Shown here piece by piece: positions 38,889-51,454 of a stretch of DNA of 64,000 nucleotides. The notes under the pieces were generated by a model. The model made no database searches and had not been told where the DNA came from. It worked only from the letters and a program-made list of their open reading frames with translations. Source of the stretch: Purshia tridentata. Its lineage: Eukaryota > Streptophyta > Magnoliopsida > Rosales > Rosaceae. Made by a program: the position numbers and the translations under genes. Every line of letters starts with the position of its first letter. Position 1 is the first letter of the stretch. The stretch lies in assembly GCA_003254885.1 (NCBI GenBank), contig QANT01004759.1, positions 1 through 64,000 of the forward strand, read 5' to 3'.

Positions 38889-41800
38889 GACGATAGCGAG
38901 GAAGGAAGAAACCCGTATAAGGGAAAATGGAAATGGCGGTGTTCGTTTTGAAGAAAAAGCGAAACCTCACTCTCTTAAACCCTACAAACCCTTCTCCCCC
39001 TTGGATATTTAGCTGATTTGGGATGTACAAGGAAATTTTTTAATTCAATAATCGAAAAGAAAATTTGATAAGGGTTAATTATAATAAGGGGAAAGATTTT
39101 CTGTCACATTATGGTAGAAGTATTTGTGCAATAATTTTACGTGACAAAATAAAATACTACACATCATTTTTTTATTATTTTTGTGATTATACACATTACC
39201 ATATATTTTTAATAAAATTAATATCATATTTAATAAAAGACCATCTTATCCAAGCCAAATTAAATGATCATAATTAATTTATACTTAATTAAATAATACA
39301 CATCATTCTTTTGTTTTTGTTTTTATAATTATAGCGTTTCCGCAAGTACTACTTGAGCTTTTTGGTTTTACTCAAACATATTTGTTCATGCTTCTAATAT
39401 AAAAGACTAGCGTATATGATGTATATCTTCTTATAAAGAAAGAATCCTTAAAATGTAATGTAAAAAAGACGAACAAATTGCAAAAGTAATGAATTTTTTA
39501 ATGAAAGAGGAAAACCATGAATGACAAAGTCATTAAAAATCAATAATCACTTATGTCTAATTCCTATACAAAGCAGCTCATCTTAAAATCTTTTAAAGGC
39601 TTCATCCATCCTTTAGCCTGACATAATAAATTAAACTCATAGCACATTTTTTAACAAACCCACCCACCCCCCACCCCCTTGCTAGAATCTGATTTGACCA
39701 TTATTTTATATATTTTTATACTTTTATTCTTGAATTTCTGTTACGTTTTTAAGTGAATCTAGTTTAACTTAACTTAGTTTTATATGTTTTTATAAGTTGA
39801 AGGGCAAAGAAAAGAAAACAAATAAAAAAAGGACACTTTGATATTTTTCGAGTTAGGAATTTTTGGGCAGATCAGCCTTCTTCTCGGATTAAACTACACC
39901 TCCTCGAAGCAAACGGGATGATAAGCCTTATATCGCTGAAAAGATATGGATTTTAGGTTCTTATAGAATTTTATGGATCATGATTTGCATTTTTTAGAAA
40001 AAATTATGGCTATTTGAGTACATATAGGTTAAGAAGTTGGTTTGTGCGCAAATTAGCAAAATTATATGTTATATTCATTTCAAAACACATTTGCATAAAA
40101 TGAGATGAGTATTCTATTAAATAAATTTTCTAAATATAATAAGTCATAAACTGTTGATCGATGAGTCTCACATTATAGACTTTACTCCAATTAAATGTCC
40201 ACAAGTGTTCAATATTAGTGAACAAAGCGAATGTCTAGTGATGTTCAAAAATTTTTTTAAGTTCAAATAGTATTTATTGTTTATTTTTGTTAGATATAAA
40301 TGAGGAATTTAATTTCTTAAGTTAGATTAAAAAAACCTTGTGAGTACGACAATCCTTTTTTATATACTATATTACATTCATCACGTATACTTGTAGGATA
40401 TCAAACAGGACTTAAATCCTAAACTAAATAATTGGATTGAGTTTTTTTTCCCCTCTAAAATTGGAAAATTTTTTTTTTTTAAGAAACTGAATGTTTAGAG
40501 GTTTATAATTTTGTCATGAAATCTTTTTAAAATCCTTTTGCTTTTGTAATTTAATTTATGTTTTATATAATTTTAAATGAGGATATACTAGTCTTTTAAA
40601 ATGCTTATGTGGAAAATATATTATTAGATATATTAAGTAATTTAATTGACATGAAAATTCCATATCATTATGGCACTCTAGCATTGCCCTTATAATTATA
40701 TACTTTTAATTATACACTTTTTTAATTTTGGTATTTCCAGTTTAAAAAATTGTATTATAGTACTTTAATTACAAAATATCACAAATTTAGTACTTTTGTT
40801 AGTCTTTTAGTCAATAAAACCGTTAACTACTGACGTAACACACAAAACTTACCATTTGAGTCAGAGAGACCGATGACACGTTACTTGCCGAAAGTGTTAA
40901 AAAGAGGCATGGAGGGTTTGAACTAGACTGATATTGGTACTAGGTTACAAGTGTTTTATAATTTGAGTGAGCTAAAACTAATTATGTAGCAGTGATTTAT
41001 TTTTTAAAACCAAATAATAGACTTTATGTGTGCTACATAATAGCAATTAATAATTTTTTTTACATAAAGACTACTAATTTGTGAATTCAATTCCTTCGAT
41101 ATCAATAACATTCAATTCCTAATTTTATCTGGGTCGCACCTCTATTCCGATTCTCCCATGTGTAAGGAATCATAATGGGGATGACTCAAATATAAGTAAA
41201 TACATGAAAGAAAATTACTCTAATTCTTTCCATTAGGCCAAAGCAAACAAAAAAAAACGTACCCACCTTTGCTGTATAAGATTATTTCCTAACATTTTTT
41301 TTTTTTTATTTATCAAAATGGCGTATGCACGTGACACGCAAGAAGGAGCACTTGTTACCACCACTACTCCTTCCTGAAAAGCCCCGAAGAAGCAGAGTGC
41401 AAGGCCAAGGGTTCTTCTCATTCTCAAACCCTCACACATCTGCGTTTCCGCTCACTTCTTCAATTAAATTCACAGGTTCTACTCCTTTCAACTCACTTTT
41501 CTATTTCTTTTCGTTTCTCTCTCAATTTTTGAAACCCTAGATCGGGATTATTATGAAGTGTTGTTTTGTTTCTTTAGAGAAAAATAAAAAACATGTTGAA
41601 TGATTAGAAATGAAATAAGGCGTTGTTCGTAGGAAAACCTAGTTTCGGATTATTTTTTATTTTATTTTCCATTATAAACCCTAGATTTAGGTGTTTGCGT
41701 TCTTGGGTTATCGAGAAAACGTAGGAAGATTTAAGGGAATTTATATTCTGGTCTTAATTTATTGTCATTTCTGTTATTGTCTTGGTCCCACGTTTGTCCT

Positions 41801-42069
41801 GGTGTGTGCTTCAGTTTTGTAAAGCAAACTTAAACGTTTACGTCTTTGATTGCTTAGGATTTCAATGAGTTTTCAGGAGTTGTTATCTGTTCGAGTGTTG
41901 ATAAAACACAGTAAACGATTGAATTCGTATTTTTTTAGTTTCTCTTATGCCATGTTAATTCTTAGAAATAAAATGGATATATAAATATTGTGAAGAGGTT
42001 TCTAGGTGGTTATCTTCTAAGAGTATTATAAGGAATGGGAGCTGTCGTAATTTAGAAACATGTACCCAT

Positions 42070-42265
42070 AGGCTCTAGTGACTAGCTAAAATAAGTAGTT
42101 GATCCTGGTCGTTGGATTTTTTTTTCCCTACTGTTGGGATTTTAATCCTGGTTTTGTGTGTTCTAATTCTGACTGCAGGAGTGTTTTAATCTTTAGATCT
42201 AATGGCCTGAGATTAGTTAGTTATTTTAGCTATTTATTAATATATTGTTAGCAGAGCGTTCAATT
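42070..42265. mobile_element. MITE-like copy A in RSRC2-like gene leader
   Basis: About 195 bases resembling the segment at 44696-44890 in the same order: GGCTCTAGT, GCTAAAATAAGTAGTT, GTTGGAT, TTAATCCTGG, GGAGTGTTT and TCTAATGGCC(T)GA(A)GATTAGTTA. The left arm GCTAAAATAA is inverted as TTATTTTAGC near the right. Noncoding; target duplications not identified. Confidence 0.6.
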
Positions 42266-42402
42266 TTCAAAATTTCTGTATATTAAAGGATGCTGCTGAT
42301 TCTAACCTACATGTATGTGTGTGTGCATCTATAATATTTTGGGTTACCATTTTCTTTGTTCTTTGCAGTCATATTACTCAGTAAAAAAACAGAGTTTGGA
42401 GC

Positions 42403-42482
42403 ATGGATTTAGACAGTTCTTCACCTCTCTAGGAGTTGGATAAATTATTGTGTGTGACAACATGGATTTAGACAGTTCTTAA
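42403..42482 (+). promoter_or_regulatory. Two short upstream ORFs echoing the main start
   Basis: ATG at 42403 opens MDLDSSSPL followed by a stop (42403-42432). ATG at 42462 opens MDLDSS followed by a stop (42462-42482). The two share CATGGATTTAGACAGTTCTT. Both resemble the N-terminus of the main protein (MDSNLDSSPVD at 42689). If this stretch stays in the mature leader, these are upstream ORFs that could reduce translation. A CTTTGCAG acceptor-like site at 42361-42368 makes a leader exon here plausible. Confidence 0.4.
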
Positions 42483-42531
42483 GTTGTAAATAATTATCTC
42501 CCTGAATTGTATCTCTAAGATTAAGCATTGG

Positions 42532-42552
42532 CTCTCTCTCTCTCTCTCTCTC
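42532..42552 (+). repeat. CT microsatellite
   Basis: About ten CT units upstream of the RSRC2-like start codon, followed by a G/T-rich stretch. Confidence 0.85.
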
Positions 42553-42688
42553 GGTGTGTTTTGGGAGTGGGTTTGGGCTTGTGGGTGTGTCTCTGGTACC
42601 TCATAAATTACTTTAATGTAAGTTGACTTTAATTATATCAATGTTCATGCTAACCTAATGATATTGGTGCTGTCATGTAGTAGCCATC

Positions 42689-45600
42689 ATGGATTCAAAC
42701 TTAGACTCTTCACCCGTTGATTATGGTGATACAAAAACAACATTTCGCAAGCCTTCAAATGATACAGCCAACAGGAAGTATCGGCGTCGTTCTCCAGTTA
42801 GTGGGTCATCTTCATCTGATGGTTAGTTTTTAAATTTTTGTTTGGATTTTCAGCAAGTTCAAATGGTCCTGAGGAGTTATCCTGGAAAAAGTCTCATTAA
42901 ATTTGACAATTTGCCTTTTGTACCTTGTTTAACGAATAAGTAGAAGGGGTTGATTCTACTTTCTGCTCTACAAATTATAAGCTGATGCTTGAAGTTACTA
43001 GAAGACAGCGTGTATCAATTGATTGCCATCTTTTTAGGTTTTTTTTCTCTAAAATAGAATTTTTTGTTCATAAGTATGGGTCAGGTGGCTTAGCTGAATA
43101 ATACTTGTGTTTTCATGTTCATCAGAAGTAGTGGCTCTGAATCTGAATTCGAATGAAATGAAGTTGTTTATTTTTTTTTTCTGGGTCAAAATATAGGTGA
43201 GACCAACGAGGTTTAGTCAAGTTGGTCAGGCTCATGGTTTGCTCCCACATGGTCCGAGGTTCAATTCCTCAAAGGTGCCTATCTAGCTATTTGCTAGAAC
43301 TTCTAGTCTCACAAAGATTGTAAGGTTTGGTGGGGGGCCCCGCCTAGGGGATTTCTGGGTATCAAAAAAGTAAATTAATAAGGGTGAGGGAAAGAGATTT
43401 GTATCATTTGGTGATGGTCTTGCCAAACCTTTTTCGGTAATACTTGCAGCAGTTAAAGGGTGGTTTGATTAATTTCCTTTATTTTTTGGTCCTCATGAAG
43501 ACTTTGAAATTTTTTTCAGGGAGTCCTATGCGTGACCATAGCTCTAGCCCAAAATTTTCAAGGGAAGACCCTGGAAAAGTATCTGAACATCGACCAAGGA
43601 AAGATGATGGGAAGGAATTAGACAGGGTTTCAGACAGGAGCTATTATGGAAGAAGCAGTAATTCCTACAGGCATTCCGATAGACAATCCTCCAGAAGTTC
43701 ACATGGTTACTGTAGGCATGATGACTACATAAAATATGACAAGCATGCAAATGATGAAGAAAGAACATACCACAAGTCAACTTCTCGGTCTGGTAGAGAC
43801 TCAAGGGGTGGTGCTCGTTCTGATCATATTAGGTCAAGAGACTATTCACGACATTTGGACAAATATTCTAAATATGATGGTCCTGGTCATAGGAGCAAGG
43901 ATAAAGACAGAGAATCTTCGTTTCTTGAGAACCAGAAATATAAAGAAAAGGGCTCATCATCTGAACGAGCTGTATGTGGCAGGAGACATGGAAATTTTGA
44001 AGATATGGAAGGGGAAAAAGACAGGTATATGGCGGACAAAGATGTTCAGGATGAGAAAAAGGATTATCGTAGGAGTTCAGGAGATTATAGAAGTGAACGG
44101 AGAGATGATGGTAAACATCGTATGAAAGAAGGTTATAAGAGTGACTTAAAGGAAATGGATGATGAAAGCCTTTCCAAAGAGCAAAGGAAGAAATATGATG
44201 ACAAGGAAACTAACAGGAGCAAGGAACGAATCATTAGAGAACCAGCAGAGCGGTCTGAAGATAAGGATATTTTTAGGGGTGAAAATCAAGATTCTACTGC
44301 AAAAAGACCAAAATTGTCTAGCTTGGATAAGGACATTGATGGTCGAAAAGATGGTAATGGTTTATTTATGTTTCTTCATTTAAATGTTAATCTCAAAATA
44401 TTTACTTAAGTCTTTTCTCCAATAACTTTTACTCCTTGATTAGTTTCAAAGTTTACAACTACAGCTGATGGAAGGGAGTCTTCAAGTTCCAAGCAAGTGA
44501 CTCCTGGTAAAACCCAGGCCAATGATGCAGATTTTGCTAATGATATAAATGCTGCGAAAGTTGCTGCAATGAAAGCTGCTGAAGTAGGTATGTGATACCT
44601 ATATCTAAATAGTGCTTCCATTGGACAATATTGGTGATATTCTATATGAGTGTTATACATATCCATATCAATACACACACACACAGAGAACAGAGTGGCT
44701 CTAGTAAGCAGTTAAAATAAGGAGCTAAAATAAGTAGTTAACCTTAGGTTGTTGGATCTGCTCTTACGACTAGGATTAAACATTTAAGGTGGAAGTGTTT
44801 AAATCCTGGTTGTGGGAGTTTTTTTTTATATCTAATGGCCGAAGATTAGTTAATTTAACTTCTCATTTTAAATCCTTACTAAAGTCTATATATACAGTTG
44901 TGTTTTAGTGAGGAATTTAGTTGAGGTCTTGCATCTCAAATGTTAGATAAGATATGAACGGTGAGATGCATCTCATCCTTTTTCCTCAACTTTAGTCCTT
45001 CTTATCTATCTATTGTTAGGGTACTATGTTGCTTCCCTTGGCCAAAGCACTAGTTTTTAGTCTGTTTTTAAAGAAGCATGTTTGTATGTATTGTTTAAAA
45101 TCTTTATTATCTTTAGGGTACCATGTCACTTCCTTTGTCCCAAGCCTAAGGTGTTAGTCTTTCGGTAAAGAAGAAATTAAAGACAATAAAGGTACTTCAA
45201 AGGTAGTTGCCTCCACTAGACGTGCTACTCTATATTTAATTGACTTTCCCTTACTTTTAATTATTAATCACAGTGAACTCTTAAAGACATAAAAGGATAG
45301 AGTTTGTTGCTACGAACAAGGAAACACATATGCTAAGAAAGCTCCTTTTAAATAAAAAATAATAATAATAAAGGCCAAGTAAAAAAAGTAAGGAAACTTA
45401 TCCAAACTTATCCAAGGAGTAAAACATAAACAAACTTATCCAAAGAGAAACTGAAAAACCTAGGCTGCTCAATTAATGAGAATATGACTGCATTATGAAG
45501 CTCATTAAGGAGATCCTTTGCTACTGGATTTAGGCAACCAATCTTTAACTGCGGCATTGTTTTCTTTTTTCTTTTGGTAACAAACTTTGGCATTGTTTGA

Positions 45601-47308
45601 AGAACAATTAGAGTGACAATGTGCTCTGAATTTGACATCATAACCTCCAAGAGAGAAGAAATTTGTTCCGATCAGAACTCCTTGAATGTTAAGATGGATA
45701 TTAAGACATTTTCCTTTACTGAATAATTGATATCCATTAGCCGCCATAAAATGAAATTGAACAGATAGGAAGACCAACTTTAGATGCAATGGATGGATAC
45801 AAAAAACTGTGAGTTGAGTCTGAGTGGTGAAGTTTTTGGCAAATATATTTCCTTGTCTACATAGTAGCTGACCATAACTTTTCTCAGGGGTTGGCTTTTT
45901 AAATTATTATCTTTTCATTCTATAATTTGAGCAAAATTAATTTCCTTGTTTTTTCCAAAATTTTTTGCTTTAGGGTCCTTTTTCCAGTAGGTATCTAGCT
46001 ATGAAAACAACACATGCAGATGTAACACGAAATTTTGTACACACAGTGAAATGGAAATCCATATTTTTTTCACATTCGCACGGATATGCTGCAAAATAGG
46101 TTAAAAACTGTAGAGTAGAATGTGTTCCTACAGATTTGATGTAGCATCCAGCTAGAAATATAGCTTAGATAGCTCATTTGTGTTGGTGGATTTTTAAATG
46201 TGTCTCAAGCATTGTAATTCTATATTGACGTGACATTCAACTTTGATGGAATAATCAGAAATTAGATACTAATTTCGATTACTGTGTAGATTCAATGAAT
46301 TGAACCTCCCTGGTTAACTTTACTTGGTTAAAAAGTTGTTTTGCATATTGACAGTTAATAGGAACCTTGTTGTTGGTGTGGGTCCTGTGGGATGTATGAC
46401 TGCTGACCAGAAGAAAAAGCTGCTGTGGGGAAACAAAAAGAACACAACTGCAGAAGAGGTATCTCTTATGTTATCGTTATAATTGGTTTCCACCAATAAC
46501 ATCTCCTAAGTTACAATTGCGGCATTCATGCTTATTAGCATCACTAACTATTATCATGTGCTGTACATGTGAAACATACTCTTATGACAGTATTGTTATG
46601 TCGGATATAGCACTTGTAAATAGCAATAATATTTTGGATATGCAACATACAATATTTTTCTAAAAAAATTGGCATAAAGTTTGTATTTGCGTTACTAGTT
46701 CTTTGATAAAAATCAATTAATAATAGACTAATTAGCATTGTAATTATCAGCAACTGGAAAGATAATGGAAGTTGTTGAGAGAAAGTGCTATTTACTTTAA
46801 AAGTTTTTTACAAATATTTATCAGTAATGGATTTCGGTTGATTATGCTGTTTCTGGGTCTAGCTTCTCTCTGTATAATTTGATAGATGCCTTTTTTGAAT
46901 AATTACAGGCCGGTCACCGTTGGGATACAGCTTTGTTTTCTGACCGGGAAAGACAAGAAAAATTCAACAAACTCATGGTAAATAATTTTTTCTTTCATTA
47001 TATATATATTTTTTGTGAGTACAATTAACATCGAGTAGAATTCTTCTCTCTTTTTTCTGAATGACTGGCTTACGCCCCAGAGAGTTTCCACCTACTAACA
47101 CAATTTTAGAGTCTGAGGTTGCCTTGCTGCCTATGGCCAATTGTAGGGTGTGAAGGGCGACTTGAAGGTGGAACAAAAGCCCGACAATCAAGAAGGAGGC
47201 GAGCTCCTCCAAGCCGAGAAGCAGAAGGAACTCCATCTGGATTTAGAGAAGCAGTACACTGCTGGACTACGAAGAAGAGATGGCCGTACTGTTGGATTAG
47301 GTCTTTAA
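42689..47308 (+). CDS. RSRC2-like Arg/Ser-rich protein with small acidic protein domain
   Basis: Six coding exons: 42689-42821, 43520-44353, 44444-44587, 46355-46458, 46909-46977, 47147-47308; 1446 nt, 481 aa, in frame. It resembles arginine/serine-rich coiled-coil protein 2, a nuclear protein tied to pre-mRNA processing in animals; the plant role is little known. The N-terminal two thirds (residues 30-330) are a charged SR/RD/KD-rich region (for example SRSGRDSRGGARSDHIRSRD). A short Ala/Lys helix (NAAKVAAMKAAEV) comes next, and the C-terminal conserved part follows: LLWGNKKN, HRWDTALFSDRERQEKFNKLMG near 409-431, then VKGDLKVE and an acidic/basic tail ending VGLGL. That C-terminal part fits the small acidic protein-like domain. 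The start is supported by the conserved DSSPVDYGD context. The gene looks intact. Confidence 0.88.
43195..43385 (+). mobile_element. tRNA-derived SINE in RSRC2-like intron 1
   Basis: A box-like TTTAGTCAAGTTGG (about 43212-43225) and B box GAGGTTCAATTCCTC (43256-43270) are spaced as in pol III promoters. The body contains GGTTTGGTGGGGGGCCCCGCC, and the end runs into ATCAAAAAAGTAAATTAATAAGG. Target duplications are not clear. Plus-strand orientation, same as the host gene. Confidence 0.6.
44696..44890. mobile_element. MITE-like copy B in RSRC2-like intron 3
   Basis: About 195 bases with ends GGCTCTAGTAAG and, in inverse, GACTTTAGTAAG, an imperfect inverted pair. It shares a series of phrases with copy A at 42070-42265, so the two belong to one family. 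Target duplications not established; hAT type is possible. Confidence 0.6.
44891..46354 (+). other. Rest of RSRC2-like intron 3
   Basis: About 1.5 kb of AT-rich intron. Two phrases, TTAGGGTAC(T/C)ATGT(T/C)(G/A)CTTCC, with matching following text (CCCAAGC and GCCAAAGCACTAG, then TTTAGTCTG and TTAGTCTTTCGGTAAAGAAG), recur at about 45015-45080 and 45113-45180: a diverged direct repeat of about 65 bases. No gene is seen. Confidence 0.45.
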
Positions 47309-48463
47309 TCTTCAGATTCTTTTGTACTGTCAATATATCGAGACGATCTGTTGTACTATTGTGTAAGAGCCATGTTTCTTATGATTCTATGCTGACCCAT
47401 GTAAGAGATAATATACTTTCCTTATTGGGAGATCCAGATCTTGGAGGAAAAATGGTCTCACATGGCAATTTGACAATGTGCAAAGATAGAAAATCCAATT
47501 GCAATATGCTTGGTATGGTACGGAATCAAGCTCCATTTTGCCCGTTTGTTTTCCAGCAATCTGAATTCATGTGTGTGCATTTTGTTTATGTTTTTCAAAT
47601 TGTTTTTAGTAATCTATATCTGTGTGACTGCAATACAACTTTGGGAGCAGGATTATAATTTTGTTTTTTGTTATTTTTATTTTTTATTTTTTATTTGGAC
47701 TCAGCTGGGATTTAATTGAATTTGCTCTTCTCATTCTAATTGTGGTGTATGGATTTTAATATTCCGATTCGTCCGATTAGTGCAACTAGGCCGCCATGCC
47801 TCGCAGCCCAGAATGTAGTTGGACAATGCCTTCAAGAGCTTTCTTTGGTTGTTATATATAAATACATATATGCAAATATATGTCTGCAGCTGAAACTTTC
47901 ATGCAATGAAAGGTGAGTTGCACACAATTTCACTATCTAACCCTACCCTACCACCAAGGATTCACGTTTTCTTTTTTCAAATGACCCACCTAATTATTCT
48001 AAGATTACAAACCTCCTAAGGAAACGTTTGTTATTTTGTTTATTATTGTTTAGTACTTAATTTCTTTTGTTAAAAAAAGCACTTAATCTCTTATAGTAGT
48101 ATTACTATTTTGCATTATTTTTTATTATTTAATCTTCTTTAAGTAATTTTACTATTGTTTATTAATTTTTATTAATTATTTAATCTCCTCAAGTAATATT
48201 ATTATTATTTAATCTTCTGTTTAGCCACTCATTTGTCTTGGAACTCTGCTTAAATCTCTTTGATACTATGTGTTTTATTGGCCAGGGGATATTTTTGTTC
48301 TTCAATAATGCTGAGATGTATATATTCCTTTAGCTCTAATTGACTGCCATTGCATGTATCGCTAGCTGCACATTATGCCCTGAATCCAATCCATTAAGCT
48401 TTGGTGCTCAAGCCTTGTCACTCCATCTATCGGGCTGAAAAAACATATCTGGGAGAACAAAGG

Positions 48464-48572
48464 CAGACCCAAATAACCCTGTAGCCCATTCCTCAAATGA
48501 ACATGTGTTCAGACCCAAATAACCCTGTAGCCCATTCCTCAAATGAACATGTGCTAATTAATTAGCACATGT
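48464..48572 (+). repeat. 46-bp tandem duplication ending in a perfect palindrome
   Basis: The unit at 48464-48509 (starting CAGACCCAAATAACCCTGT) is repeated at 48510-48555. The second copy runs into a perfect 26-base palindrome at 48547-48572 (half-site ACATGTGCTAATT, centre TTAATTAA). Confidence 0.9.
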
Positions 48573-48589
48573 AGTTTGACTATTGATCA

Positions 48590-49020
48590 TGGGATAATAA
48601 TGACAACCCATGATCTCTCTTAACCGCCCCTAACCATGATCTCCCAAGAATTCCCCACTTAGTAGTGGAGAAATGGGGATCATGTAAACTTGAGGACCAA
48701 GCTCCAGTGTGGAGACAACTTATGGGCTGGATGCAGAAAAAGCACTATAACCATAGAATTCTACAATGTGTGTGAAATCCTCTAACTATGGTGCTTTTTT
48801 TGCACCCAACCCGCAAATTGTCTCCACACCAAAAAAGCGCCCATACTATAAATACCAAACATTGAGAATGATGAAGGTATGCAATTTCATATCTAAAGAC
48901 TTAGCAACTACTTGAGCATATACTCATTTAAGCATCAGAGAGTCTTTACAAGTACAACACCTTTTTTTGACAATCGATTTGCGATCAAGCAGCTACGAAG
49001 ATTATCAAATTGTAACTGTT
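48590..49020 (+). mobile_element. LTR-like fossil (Ty3/gypsy style U5), partial
   Basis: The stretch with CTATAAATACCAAACATTG (about 48845-48863), followed by GAGCATATACTCATTTAAGC and ATCAGAGAGTCTTTACAAGT, has the look of the TATA-to-U5 part of a plant gypsy LTR. Borders, target duplications and internal regions are not seen. It appears old and broken. Confidence 0.35.
48707..48829. repeat. Foldback inverted repeat
   Basis: The left arm (from GTGTGGAGACAA at 48707) and the right arm (to TTGTCTCCACAC, ending 48829) are imperfect inverse copies of about 45 bases, including AAAAAGCACTATAACCATAG against CTATGGTGCTTTTTTT. The loop is about 30 bases. It may be a small MITE or a rearranged LTR piece. 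Confidence 0.7.
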
Positions 49021-50548
49021 CCAAAGGTCAGATTGTTTAGTTTAAATTATTAAATTGATATATTATTAATCTTGCTCTTAAGATTTTTAGCATCAACAAT
49101 CTCTCTAATTTATTACAATGCTAAAATATTATATATTGGCATATTATGCCATTGTTTATTTATTTGTATTGCTCTTCGATCGTATACTTTTTTATTTGTT
49201 AGGGTTATACACATTAACTACTCCTAATTAACTAAGTGAAAACAAAAAACAAGATCTTGTGATAAAAGTGCCGAAGGAGTTAACATCAATTACATCGCCA
49301 TAGAGAGATCTAATAACCATATTGTTTTCATTTGTAGTCTCCAATGGCAATGCTCATTGGCTCAGTCGCCTCCCACAATGAGCTTTCATGCAATGTTGTC
49401 TTTTAGTGTTCTTCAAAAAATTCAGTTGATGTTGTTTAAGAACGAAATTACCTTCTTTGTGTTATAATTGTATTAATTATATCCGAAATAATAGTTGTAA
49501 AAATACGTGGAGAAAAAACAAAATCATGATGAAAAAAGTGTCATGCTCGGAATTAATGTGAGAAATTGGGACCTATTACCTATATATGTATTAACCTTTC
49601 GTCCTTGATCGAAGGTTCACTAATTTCACTTCGGTCATTTTACTCCTAATTTCAACATATTTACATTTACTTTATACTAATCTAATAGTTTCAAGTTTCA
49701 AGTTTGTCCAAATTGATAATTTCGTCAATATATTTATCAATTTGATTGACGGACAAAACATACATACGTTATACAACTTCATATTTTGTTGTTCTTCTTC
49801 ATGTCATTTACACATTATTTTGGCATTAATATAAAAACAACAAATAAGACACTGTTTACATGGGTTTATTTGAGACATTACGATGAGCTCGAGGTGACAT
49901 TTGAAGCATATCTCGACCATTTCGACTTTGCAAAGTGAAGAAGGAGGTTGCTAATGGAATGGGTGGCAAAGTGGTGGCCTTGCACAATGTAACAAGAAGG
50001 TGCATGAATGTGGTATCTAATTTTTAACACATATTTGAAGAGAACACTAATTTTTAATTCCAAGTACAATACAAGTATTTTGAAGTGTTTATTCTAGTCA
50101 TGCTCTCTAGCTAATCATAATTCTTTTTTCAATTCATAATATGAATAATTAAATTTTGATTCAACAAATATATTTCTAAATTGGAATTACAATGTATTTT
50201 GTAAACATATTTGAACATTTTGGGACCTGGAATCGTTGGAAATAACTCATGAAACTCGCGAGTGGGGGTAATTTAGTCTTTTTAAGTGATTTAACTTCAT
50301 TCTCATTTCTCACTATCTAAAATATCTTCACTCATATTGAGCCAAGAAAGTATCCTCAAATAGCAACTGTTAGAAAAGTATACTAAAGGCAAATTTCTGA
50401 CACTCAAAAAGTAAATAACTTTTAATGGAACTTGTTCCAAATTTAATCGCATTATATTACAGTCTAGTTACTGGGTTCCAAAAGTGATATATATCCATCC
50501 GAGAAGTTAGCAGTAGCCCTACCCCCTATATTCAATCATGGCATCATA

Positions 50549-51454
50549 TTCAGTCCCTCCATAAATAACCATGACATTCTGACCCAAAAAAAACAAAACA
50601 TAACCCTGACATTCTCCAAAGTTACCATCATGCCTATACAAAATAAGCCATATATTATTTATCCATATTGTTGTCGTTTTCCATTTGGCTTTTCAAACAA
50701 ACTTTAATAAATTTGATGCTCCTAGAGGCCTAGCTAAACGTTTTCAATTCTCTTTGAAACTATAAATATTGGTAACCAAAGGCTTCTTGAAGTTCAAATT
50801 TACCCATTTGTAATGAAAATGAATAAAATTTGTGACCTAGAAAAAGGTGGGGAAATAGTAGTAAGTACTAGTGGAATTATTAATGAGTTAAATANTCTTG
50901 AAGTTCAAATTTACCCAAGTCTTGTCCTCTTAAAAGATAGTATCCAAGCTAAAGTAGAAAAATATCCTTACTGAAACAGATTGCCTAAATTCCCAGTTCG
51001 GATACTCTTCCTATGGTTGAGATATCAATCAGGGAACCATAAAGGTTTATTCACAGCAAAAACTGGATAACTTACAGCTGGGTTATAAATGTCAATCTCT
51101 TGATGAGCACAATTCAGTCCCTCCATAAATAACCATGACATTCTGACCCAAAAAAAACAAAACATAACCCTGACATTCTCCAAAGTTACCATCATGCCTA
51201 TACAAAATAAGCCATATATTATACATATTGTTGTCGTTTTCCATTTTTCTTTTCAAACAAACTTTAATAAATTTGATGCTCCTAGAGTCCTAGCTAAACG
51301 TTTTCAATTCTCTTTGAAACTATAAATATTGGTAGCCAAAGGCTTCTTGAAGTTCAAATTTACCCATTTGTAATGAAAATGAATAAAATTTGTGACCTAG
51401 AAAAAGGTGGGGAAATAGTAGTAAGTACTAGTGGAATTATTAATGAGTTAAATA
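50549..51454 (+). repeat. Direct duplication of about 345 bp beside an unresolved base
   Basis: The block at 50549-50894 recurs at 51113-51454 with few differences (for example ATTATTTATCC against ATTATAC; GGCC against GTCC). The first copy ends exactly at N 50895. The text just after the N (TCTTGAAGTTCAAATTTACC) repeats an internal part of the block before diverging. The pattern is as expected either of a recent duplication or of an assembly join error. Confidence 0.9.

Larger units (their letters stand above)
38889..42688. other. Divergent intergenic region and leader of RSRC2-like gene
   Basis: About 3.8 kb between a minus-strand and a plus-strand gene start. The region 39000-41200 is very AT-rich with no gene or clear element; a C-rich block (39660-39680) stands out. 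Around 41390-41474 lies a probable noncoding first exon of the RSRC2-like gene (CT-rich, ending CACAG before GTTCTACT). The rest up to 42680 would be leader intron(s), with a MITE-like segment at about 42070-42265. Confidence 0.45.

Noticed and set aside
43736-44125. 129-aa open frame in the RSRC2-like gene
   Set aside because: It is an alternative-frame shadow of the long repetitive exon 2.
47119-47658. 179-aa open frame across the RSRC2-like last exon
   Set aside because: It is in another frame than the conserved C-terminus (VKGDLKVEQKPDNQ) and runs into the 3' UTR.
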